Of a stretch of 21,226 bases of DNA, positions 7,196 to 13,549 are shown piece after piece. The notes under the pieces are model-generated. The model did not search any database and was not told where the DNA came from. It worked only from the letters and a program-made list of their open reading frames with translations. The DNA is taken from the NCBI GenBank assembly GCA_025458585.1, contig JALOSD010000036.1, positions 1-21,226 on the forward strand, written 5' to 3'. Numbering within the stretch: position 1 is the first letter of the stretch; every line of letters begins with the position of its first letter. Source of the stretch: Burkholderiaceae bacterium (GTDB lineage Bacteria; Pseudomonadota; Gammaproteobacteria; Burkholderiales; Burkholderiaceae_C). The translations under genes were made by a program, and so were the position numbers.

Positions 7196-8230
7196 TCACA
7201 TGATCCGGTTGAACCAGACGATCGACAGCCCCGCCGCGAGCAGCGTCAGCAGCGCGGCGAGCCCGGCAACGAGCCCGCTGATCTCGGTCTCCTTGCGCTC
7301 CATCACCATCCGGCTCGACAGGCCCGCGTAGATCTTCTTCAGGTCCTCCGCGGTGCCGGCGTAGTAGTACTCGGCGCGCGTGATCTGCGAGATCTGCTTG
7401 AGCGTGTCCTCGTCGAGGCGCACGCGCATCGTCCAGCCCTCGAAGCCAATCACGTCGCCTTCCTTGGTGCCGATGCCCACCGTGTAGACCTTGACGCCGC
7501 GCTCGGCGGCCATCATCGCGGCCTCGACCGGGTCGGGACCGGTGGTGCGCTGACCGTCGGTGAGCAGGATGATCGCGCCCGAGGCGTACGAACCCGGCTC
7601 GACGGGCGTGAATTCCTTCTTCTCGGCCTGCGGCTGGCCGAGCGGCGCGGGCATGTTGCGCTGGCCGGTGATGTTGCTCAGGTCGATGCCGGCGTCGGGG
7701 AACATCGCCGCCAGCGACAGGATGAGGCCGCTGCCGATCGCGGTGGCACGCTGCAACTGGAAGCGGTCGATCGCGGCGACGACGTCCTCGCGGCTGAAGG
7801 TCGGCGGCTGCACGATCGCCGCGGTGCCGGCGAAGCTGACGACGCCGACGCGCACGTTGCGCGGCAGATCCTCGAGGAAGGCCTTGCCGGCGGCCTGCAT
7901 CGCCTCGAGGCGGCTCGGCTCCACGTCGGTCGCCCGCATGCTGCCGGAAACGTCCATCGCGAGGATGATCGTCTGCTCGGCCAGCGGCAGCGTCACCATC
8001 GCCGTCGGCCTCGAGGTGGCGAACAGCATCGCGGCGATCGCGAGCAGCAGCAGCGCCGGCGGCACGTGGCGGCGCCAGCCGACGCCCTTGCCCATCGCCT
8101 CCTTGACGAGGGCGAGGTTGGCGTAGGGCAGAGCGACCTTCTTGCGCCGCTTGAGCAGCCACAGGTACAGCAGGACGAGCAGCGGCACCACCAGCAGGCT
8201 CCACAGCATCGTCGGCCAGAGGAAACTCAT
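7196..8230 (-). CDS. BatA-like von Willebrand factor A (VWA) membrane protein
   Basis: A 344-residue inner-membrane protein with a metal-binding VWA domain, the partner class of MoxR ATPases. Helix 1 is at about 7-26, followed by KRRKK (cytoplasmic side by the positive-inside rule). Helix 2 is at about 55-72. The VWA domain begins at about 86 with the MIDAS motif DVSGS at 93-97, then the MIDAS threonine region (RATAIGSG) and LLTDGQRTTG. A C-terminal helix is at about 318-340. This topology places the VWA domain in the periplasm. Length and layout match BatA-type proteins. A short stretch rich in N, P and E (about residues 190-210) is inserted within the VWA domain. The ATG at 8230 has AAGGAG eight bases upstream, inside the end of the DUF58 gene, only three bases after its stop. 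It is the last gene of the operon. I see no DUF4381 or TPR (BatB/BatC) partner. Confidence 0.9.
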   Translation of the reverse strand: MSFLWPTMLWSLLVVPLLVLLYLWLLKRRKKVALPYANLALVKEAMGKGVGWRRHVPPALLLLAIAAMLFATSRPTAMVTLPLAEQTIILAMDVSGSMRATDVEPSRLEAMQAAGKAFLEDLPRNVRVGVVSFAGTAAIVQPPTFSREDVVAAIDRFQLQRATAIGSGLILSLAAMFPDAGIDLSNITGQRNMPAPLGQPQAEKKEFTPVEPGSYASGAIILLTDGQRTTGPDPVEAAMMAAERGVKVYTVGIGTKEGDVIGFEGWTMRVRLDEDTLKQISQITRAEYYYAGTAEDLKKIYAGLSSRMVMERKETEISGLVAGLAALLTLLAAGLSIVWFNRIM

Positions 8231-8233
8231 CGC

Positions 8234-9217
8234 TCAGGCTCCTTGGGGCAGACCTTGGGGCATCAGGTGGCCGGGCAGCGCGCCGCCGGCGCTCAGCTGG
8301 ACGCGGCGCTTGCGCAGCTGGGCGAAGCGGGTCACGGTCTCGGCGAGATCGTCCTCGGTCGCGAGCTCGAGCGTGTCGACGCCGGCGCGCGCGAGGCCGT
8401 CGCGCAACTCGGCCTCGCGCCGCCGCGCGGCGGTCGCGAAGCGGTGACGGAAGCCGCGCGCCTGCGTGTCGACGACGACCTGCTCGCCGGTCTCGGCGTC
8501 CTGCATCACGATCAGGCCGAGGTCGGGCAGGTCCATCTCGAGCGGGTCGTACAGGCGCACCGCGACCACGTCGTGGCGCGACGCGAGCTGGCCCAGCGGC
8601 ACGTCCCAGCCCGGCGCGCTGATGAAGTCGGAGACGACGAACACGATCGAGCGCCGCTTGATCGTGTTCAGCGCGTGGCGCAGCAGCTCGTCGAGCCGGG
8701 TGCCGCCGGGCATCGGTTTCGGCGGCGGGCGGTGCATCAGGCGGTGCATGATCTGCAGCACCTGCTGGCGGCCGCTGCCGGCGGGCACGACGGTGTCGAC
8801 CTCGTGGCCGTAGAGCATCGCGCCGACGCGGTTGCCGCGCCGCGTCAGCAGCCGCGCGACGACGCCGGTGAACTGCACCGCGACGTCGGTCTTGCTGACG
8901 TTAGAGCCGAAGCCCACCGACGGGCTCAGGTCGACGAGGAACCAGGCGGTGACGTCGCGGTCCTCGTTGTACTGGCGCACGTGCGGCACCTGCAGCCGCG
9001 CCGTCACGTTCCAGTCGATGTGGCGCGGGTCGTCGTGGTGCTGGTACTCGCGCAGGTCGGCGAGGTCGAGGCCGACGCCGCGGAACAGCGACCGGTAGTC
9101 GCCCTGCAGCGCGCCGTCGAGGCGGCGGATCACCGTCCAGTCGAGCCGGTTGAGCGTCTGCTCGGCGCGGCCGACCGGGCGCGTCGCCCGGGGCGCCTCA
9201 GGCCGCGACCTGGACAT
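8234..9217 (-). CDS. DUF58 domain protein of the MoxR/VWA operon
   Basis: A 327-residue DUF58 protein. The hallmark region is at about 55-90: DLREYQHHDDPRHIDW with NVTARL and VRQYNEDRD, matching the family pattern Y..GDD.R.IDW..TAR......ERD. A VWA-like fold follows, with FLVDLSPSVGFGS in place of the MIDAS start; the second motif serine is present but the metal site looks incomplete. IVFVVSDFISAP lies further on. Unlike many relatives, no N-terminal membrane helices are seen, so the protein is probably cytoplasmic or peripheral. ATG 9217 lies 20 bases inside the end of moxR without its own Shine-Dalgarno motif, suggesting translational coupling. DUF58 proteins are thought to act with MoxR ATPases and VWA proteins in assembling or maturing protein complexes; the exact role is not established. 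Confidence 0.92.
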   Translation of the reverse strand: MSRSRPEAPRATRPVGRAEQTLNRLDWTVIRRLDGALQGDYRSLFRGVGLDLADLREYQHHDDPRHIDWNVTARLQVPHVRQYNEDRDVTAWFLVDLSPSVGFGSNVSKTDVAVQFTGVVARLLTRRGNRVGAMLYGHEVDTVVPAGSGRQQVLQIMHRLMHRPPPKPMPGGTRLDELLRHALNTIKRRSIVFVVSDFISAPGWDVPLGQLASRHDVVAVRLYDPLEMDLPDLGLIVMQDAETGEQVVVDTQARGFRHRFATAARRREAELRDGLARAGVDTLELATEDDLAETVTRFAQLRKRRVQLSAGGALPGHLMPQGLPQGA

Positions 9218-10214
9218 GGGTCTGCAGCGGCATGTCGGGCGCCGGCACCTTCTGCATGATCTTCGCGACCAGCGCGTCGGCGCTCTGGCCGTCCGAGAGT
9301 GCCTCGTAGCTGAGCGACAGGCGGTGGCGCAGCACGTCGGGCGCGATGTCGAGCACGTCCTCGGGCAGCACGTAGGAGCGCCCGCGCAGGAAGGCGAGCG
9401 CGCGGCCGCCTTCGATCAGGTTGATCGTCGCGCGCGGGCTGGCGCCGAAGGTGATGTACTTTTCCATCTCGCCGAGGCCGACTTTCGACGGCTCGCGCGT
9501 GGCCGCCACCAGCTTGACGGCGTACTGCACGAGCGACGGGTCGACGTAGACCTTGCGGCACTCCTTCTGCAGCAGCTGCAGCTGCGCGGTGTCGCACACC
9601 GGCGCGACGTCGATCTTCGGACCCGTCACGCGGTCGACGATGACGAACTCCTCCTCCTCGCTCGGGTAGCCGACGAGGACCTTCATCATGAAGCGGTCGA
9701 CCTGCGCCTCCGGCAGCGGGTACGTGCCCTCGGTCTCGATCGGGTTCTGCGTCGCCATCACGAGGAAGGGCTCGGGCACCTTGTGCGTCTCGCCGGCGAT
9801 CGTCACCTGGCGCTCCTGCATCACCTCGAGCAGCGCGCTCTGCACCTTGGCCGGCGCGCGGTTGATCTCGTCGGCGAGCAGCAGGTTGGTGAACACGGGC
9901 CCGAGCGTGGTGCTGAAGTCGCCCGTCTTCTGGCTGTAGATGCGCGTGCCCACCAGGTCCGCGGGCACGAGGTCGGGCGTGAACTGGATGCGCTTGAACT
10001 GGCCGCGCAGCGTCTGCGCGAGCGTCTTCACGGTCAGCGTCTTCGCCAGGCCAGGCACGCCCTCGACGAGCAGGTGGCCCTGCGCGAGCATGGCGACGAG
10101 CACGCGCTCGAGGAAGCGGTCCTGCCCGACGACGACGCGCTTGACTTCGTAGAGCACGCGCTCCATCAGGGCGCCGTTCTCGGCGGAACTGCTCGCGAGG
10201 GTGTTCGGGGTCAT
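9198..10214 (-). CDS. MoxR-family AAA+ ATPase
   Basis: A 338-residue chaperone-like AAA+ ATPase of the MoxR group, usually about 320-350 aa. Motifs: Walker A EGVPGLAKT at 51-59 (family form G.PG.AKT), Walker B LLLADEINRAP at 111-121 with D115/E116, sensor 1 ATQNPIETEGTYPLPEAQ at about 149-166, arginine finger in DRFMMK, and sensor 2 region ASPRATINL near 255-263. MoxR proteins are thought to help insert cofactors or activate complexes, usually with VWA-domain partners, which lie directly downstream. The ATG at 10214 has only a weak GAAAG upstream, and the gap to the protease gene is 35 bases, so it may be read through from the protease promoter. It overlaps the DUF58 gene by 20 bases. Confidence 0.94.
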   Translation of the reverse strand: MTPNTLASSSAENGALMERVLYEVKRVVVGQDRFLERVLVAMLAQGHLLVEGVPGLAKTLTVKTLAQTLRGQFKRIQFTPDLVPADLVGTRIYSQKTGDFSTTLGPVFTNLLLADEINRAPAKVQSALLEVMQERQVTIAGETHKVPEPFLVMATQNPIETEGTYPLPEAQVDRFMMKVLVGYPSEEEEFVIVDRVTGPKIDVAPVCDTAQLQLLQKECRKVYVDPSLVQYAVKLVAATREPSKVGLGEMEKYITFGASPRATINLIEGGRALAFLRGRSYVLPEDVLDIAPDVLRHRLSLSYEALSDGQSADALVAKIMQKVPAPDMPLQTHVQVAA

Positions 10215-10249
10215 CGGGGGCTTTCGCGGATAGGGGAGGAAGGGGTGGG

Positions 10250-11269
10250 TCAGAACGGCGGCAAGCCGGCGCCGGCGGCGGCCGACTCGATCGGCACCGC
10301 GAAGCCGATGCCGACGAAGAAGCGCTCCTGCACCGGGTTGTAGATCGCGGTGACGATGCCAACGACCTCACCGTCGTCGGTCACGAGCGGGCCGCCCGAG
10401 CTGCCGGGGTTGGCCATGGCGTCGAACTGGATCAGGTTGGTCAGCACCTTCTCGCCCTCGGGCGAGCGGAATTCGCGCTTGAGACCGGAGACGACGCCGT
10501 GCGACACGCTGGGCCCGATGCCGAACGGGAAGCCGACCGCCGTGACGCGGTCGCCTGGGCGCAGGTCGCCGGTGCTGCGCATCGTCGCCGACTTGAGGTC
10601 GTCGGGGATGCGGTGCGCGCGCAGCACGGCGAGGTCGTTCTCGGGCATCACGTTGACCACCGACGCCTCGGAACGCAGGCCGTCGGCGAACTCGACCTCG
10701 ATGTGGCGCGAGCCGGCGACGACGTGCAGGTTGGTCAGGATGACGCCGCTGTCGACGATGACGACGCCGCTGCCGACGCTCGCGCCGTCCTCGTCGTCGT
10801 CGGCCTGGTCCTCGGTCTTGGGCTTCACGCCGCCGGCCTTGTCGCCGTTCTTCGGTGCCTCGGTCCCGCCGGGCGGGTGCGCGCGGCCGACGACGCGCAC
10901 CACGGAGCCGGAGACGGCTTCGTACGCCTTCGCGGCGGCCGCTGGCAGCGGCTGCGTCTGCAGGGTGTGCAGCACGGCGCGGTCGATGTCTTGCTGCGTC
11001 AGCACCTGGCTGGGGCCGCGGGCGTGTTGGCTCCACAGCGTCGGCACGGCGACGGCGAGCGCGCCGACGACACCCCAGCTCCAGGCCGGCATGCGCGCGA
11101 GCCGCGCCCCGGCCACGCGAGGCGCCTCGCCGCGCGGTGCGCCAGCGGGTGCCGCCGCGGGCGCGGGTGCACCCGTGCCGGCCGGCGACGTCGACGGTGG
11201 CGCCGCTGCAGGCGTGCGCACGGGGGAACGGCTGTACAACGGCGTGCGGTTCGTTCTGCGACCGGTCAT
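10250..11269 (-). CDS. membrane-anchored, PDZ-less HtrA/Deg-like serine protease
   Basis: A 339-residue trypsin-fold protease with an intact catalytic triad: H182 in LTNLHVV, D212 in ENDLAVL, and S291 in NPGSSGGP. The domain closes with GIGFAVP, as DegP/DegS do, but the chain ends about 13 residues later, so there is no PDZ domain. The N-terminus (1-62) is proline/alanine rich with many arginines, followed by one helix at about 64-79 (SWGVVGALAVAVPTLW), consistent with a cytoplasmic tail, single anchor and periplasmic protease. An unusual charged insert rich in K, D and E lies at about 136-163, before the first protease strands. I chose ATG 11269 because GGGGAG lies five bases upstream; in-frame codons further 5' (to 11368) cross the divergent promoter. 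It is the first gene of the MoxR-DUF58-VWA cluster and so is probably co-regulated with it. Confidence 0.88.
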   Translation of the reverse strand: MTGRRTNRTPLYSRSPVRTPAAAPPSTSPAGTGAPAPAAAPAGAPRGEAPRVAGARLARMPAWSWGVVGALAVAVPTLWSQHARGPSQVLTQQDIDRAVLHTLQTQPLPAAAAKAYEAVSGSVVRVVGRAHPPGGTEAPKNGDKAGGVKPKTEDQADDDEDGASVGSGVVIVDSGVILTNLHVVAGSRHIEVEFADGLRSEASVVNVMPENDLAVLRAHRIPDDLKSATMRSTGDLRPGDRVTAVGFPFGIGPSVSHGVVSGLKREFRSPEGEKVLTNLIQFDAMANPGSSGGPLVTDDGEVVGIVTAIYNPVQERFFVGIGFAVPIESAAAGAGLPPF

Positions 11270-11303
11270 AGGGTCTCCCCGTACAACGATCGAGTCAACG
11301 GTA

Positions 11304-11316
11304 GCACGTGACGTGC
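11304..11316. promoter_or_regulatory. 13-bp perfect palindrome in the divergent protease/tatD promoter region
   Basis: GCACGT, central G, ACGTGC forms a 6-1-6 perfect inverted repeat, 34 bases upstream of the protease ATG and 20 bases upstream of the tatD ATG. A symmetric site between two divergent genes is a plausible operator for a dimeric regulator. A plus-strand TACAAC (11282-11287) and CATCAT (11324-11329) are possible -10 boxes for tatD. No regulator is identified. Confidence 0.35.
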
Positions 11317-11336
11317 CGTCGTGCATCATCTGGGAA

Positions 11337-12197
11337 ATGACCCCCGAGAATCCCCGCTGGGTCGACACGCATTGCCACCTCGACGCGCCCGAATTCGACG
11401 CCGACCGTGACGCCGCGGTCGGGCGCGCGCGCGCTGCCGGCGTCGTGCAGTGCGTGCTGCCGTCGGTGGCGGCGGCGCACGTCGACGACGTGCGCGCGCT
11501 GGCGCACCGGCACGGCTTCGCCTACGCGCTGGGCATCCACCCGCTGTGGGTCGCGCAGGCGGCCGACGACGACCTCGACCGCCTGCGCGCCGCGCTGCAC
11601 GCCCACCGCGACGACCCGCGGCTGGTGGCGGTCGGCGAGATCGGCCTCGACCACTTCGTGCCGCCGCCGGCCGGCGACCCGCAGCGCGTGCGCGAGACGC
11701 GCTTCTACGAAGCCCAACTGGCGCTCGCGCGCGAGTTCGGGCTGCCCGTGATCCTGCACCTGCGGCGCTCGGCGGACGCCCTGTTGCGGGGCCTGCGCCG
11801 CACGTTGGTGCGTGGCGGCATCGTGCACGCGTTCAACGGCAGCGACGTGCAGGCCCGCGCCTTCCTCGACCTCGGCTTCGCGCTCGGGTTCGGCGGCGCG
11901 ATGACGTTCGAGCGCGCGCTGCGCATCCGCCGCCTCGCGGCGACGCTGCCCGACACCGCCATCGTGCTCGAGACGGACGCGCCCGACATCCCGCCGCAGT
12001 GGCTGTACCGCACCGCCGCGGAGCGCGCCGCCGGCGCGTCGGCGCGCAACGAGCCGGCCGAGCTGCCGCGCATCGCTGCGACGCTGGCCGCGCTGCGCGG
12101 CTGGAGCGCGCACCACACGGCCGCGACGACGGCCGCCAACGCGGCGCGCGTGCTGCCGCGGCTCGACGCCTTGATGACGCAGGCGGTGGCGGCGTGA
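11337..12197 (+). CDS. TatD-family metal-dependent hydrolase (putative DNase)
   Basis: A 286-residue TIM-barrel hydrolase of the TatD family, which includes 3'-5' exonucleases acting on DNA and RNA in repair and degradation. Metal-binding motifs appear in order: DTHCHLD (H12, H14), GEIGLDHF with the bridging glutamate, LPVILHLRRS, GGIVHAFNGS and ETDAPDIPP. The spelling HAFNGS and the PQWLYR segment resemble the YjjV subgroup rather than TatD itself, so I give no symbol. ATG 11337 was chosen because the homology starts seven residues later; codons upstream run into the protease promoter. Only a weak GGGA precedes it. The gene's TGA overlaps the GTG of the DNA-glycosylase gene (GTGA). It is divergent from the protease operon across 67 bases. 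Confidence 0.92.
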   Translation: MTPENPRWVDTHCHLDAPEFDADRDAAVGRARAAGVVQCVLPSVAAAHVDDVRALAHRHGFAYALGIHPLWVAQAADDDLDRLRAALHAHRDDPRLVAVGEIGLDHFVPPPAGDPQRVRETRFYEAQLALAREFGLPVILHLRRSADALLRGLRRTLVRGGIVHAFNGSDVQARAFLDLGFALGFGGAMTFERALRIRRLAATLPDTAIVLETDAPDIPPQWLYRTAAERAAGASARNEPAELPRIAATLAALRGWSAHHTAATTAANAARVLPRLDALMTQAVAA

Positions 12198-12754
12198 CGG
12201 CTGCCGTCGATCGTGCGGCCCGTGCCGCGAGCCGCCGCGTCGTCGATCCGCGCGGCGGCCGGCCGCAGCTCGTCGGCCTCGCGCCGGTCGCCGACCGCCA
12301 CACGCGCCTGCTCGTGCTCGGCAGCTTCCCGAGCGAGGCGTCGCTCGCCGCGCGGCAGTACTACGCGCATCCGCGAAACCACTTCTGGCCGATCGTCGCC
12401 GCGCTGCTCGACGAGGATCTGCGCGCGCGGCCGTACGACGAACGCCTCGAGCGCGTGCGCCGCCACGGGCTCGGCATCTGGGACGTCTACGCCGCCTGCC
12501 GGCGCGAAGGCAGCCTCGACAGCGCGATCGAGGACGCGCAGCCGAACGACCTGCCCGCGCTCGTCGCGCGGCTGCCGTCGCTGCGCGCGATCGCGCACAA
12601 CGGCGGCGAGTCGGCGCGCGCGATACGCGTCACGCGTGCGCTCGGCGTGCCGGTGTGGCGCCTGCCGTCGACGAGCCCGGCCAACGCGAGCTGGAGCTTC
12701 GAGCGCAAGCTCGCCGCCTGGCGCGAGGCTTTCGCGGCTGCAGGCATCGCATGA
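12194..12754 (+). CDS. DNA-deoxyinosine/uracil-DNA glycosylase-like protein (UDG superfamily)
   Basis: A 186-residue protein of the uracil-DNA glycosylase superfamily, closest by motif to the hypoxanthine-DNA (deoxyinosine) / G:T,U mismatch glycosylase group. These enzymes remove deaminated bases from DNA to start base-excision repair. Motif 1 is VLGSFPSEASL at about 41-51, followed by the group's signature QYYAHPRNHFWPI at 55-67. GIWDVYAACRREGSLD lies at 94-109. The C-terminal motif is LPSTSPANASWS at about 157-168. Length is typical. The GTG start at 12194 overlaps the tatD stop (GTGA), and its own stop overlaps the next ATG (ATGA), so it sits in a tightly coupled chain. The first 25 residues are variable and basic. 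Which base it prefers cannot be read from sequence. Confidence 0.88.
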   Translation: MTAAVDRAARAASRRVVDPRGGRPQLVGLAPVADRHTRLLVLGSFPSEASLAARQYYAHPRNHFWPIVAALLDEDLRARPYDERLERVRRHGLGIWDVYAACRREGSLDSAIEDAQPNDLPALVARLPSLRAIAHNGGESARAIRVTRALGVPVWRLPSTSPANASWSFERKLAAWREAFAAAGIA

Positions 12755-13524
12755 CGATGCGCGCTGCGCAGCCGATGCTCGCCGGCGCGACGGTGTCGGA
12801 GCACGAGGGCGTGCGCTACCTGCACCTGGGCACGCCGTGGGTGCAGGGCGCGATGCGGCTGCGCACGCCGCAGCGCCTCGAGCTCGAGTACGTGCAGCGC
12901 ATGATGGCGTGGCTGCTGTGGGTCGACCCGGCGGACTTCGGGCCGGGGTCGGCGGTGCAACTCGGTCTCGGCGCCGGCTCGATCACGCGCTACTGCCATC
13001 GCGTGCTGCGCATGCCGACCGTCGCCGTCGAGGTCAATGCGACGGTGATCGACGCCTGCCGGCTGTGGTTCCGCCTGCCGTCCGACGACGCGACGCTGCA
13101 GGTGATGTGCGACGACGCGGCGCGCTGGGTGACGCACGCCGCGCACCGCGGCGTCGCCCGCTTCCTCGCCGTCGACCTCTACGACCACGACGCCGCGGCG
13201 CCGGTGCTCGACGACGCCGCGTTCTACGCGGCCTGCCGCGACGTGCTCGCCGAGGGCGGCCTGGCGACGGTCAACCTGTTCGGGCGCGACGCGTCGTTCG
13301 AGCGCAGCGTCGCGCGCATCGCCCACGCCTTCGGCGCCGATCAGGTCTGGCACCTGCGTCCGACGCGCGAGGGCAACACGATCGTCGTCGCCGGTCGCGG
13401 CGTGGCCGTGCCGCCGCGGCGCGAGCTGCTCGCTCGCGCGGCCGCGATCGAAGAGCGCTTCGGCCTGCCGGCGCGCAAGTGGCTGCGCCTCGTGCGACCC
13501 TACCGTCCCGGCGCCTCGGCCTGA
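12751..13524 (+). CDS. spermidine-synthase-like protein (SAM-type Rossmann fold)
   Basis: A 257-residue protein related to spermidine synthases and their methyltransferase-fold relatives. The nucleotide-binding loop is QLGLGAGSITRYCHR at about 70-84, the acidic strand end is VAVEVNATVIDACRLWF at about 91-107, and the active-site-side strand is FLAVDLYDHDAAAP at about 138-151. The classical polyamine synthase form GGGDG and DSTDP are not kept (LGAGS and DLYDHD here), so a true putrescine aminopropyltransferase role is doubtful; many such short SpeE-like proteins are of unknown function. The start at ATG 12751 overlaps the preceding stop (ATGA). An upstream extension of the frame exists but lies wholly inside the glycosylase gene. 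No S-adenosylmethionine decarboxylase gene is nearby. Confidence 0.8.
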   Translation: MTMRAAQPMLAGATVSEHEGVRYLHLGTPWVQGAMRLRTPQRLELEYVQRMMAWLLWVDPADFGPGSAVQLGLGAGSITRYCHRVLRMPTVAVEVNATVIDACRLWFRLPSDDATLQVMCDDAARWVTHAAHRGVARFLAVDLYDHDAAAPVLDDAAFYAACRDVLAEGGLATVNLFGRDASFERSVARIAHAFGADQVWHLRPTREGNTIVVAGRGVAVPPRRELLARAAAIEERFGLPARKWLRLVRPYRPGASA

Positions 13525-13549
13525 CGACGCACCGCAACCCCGCATCCCG

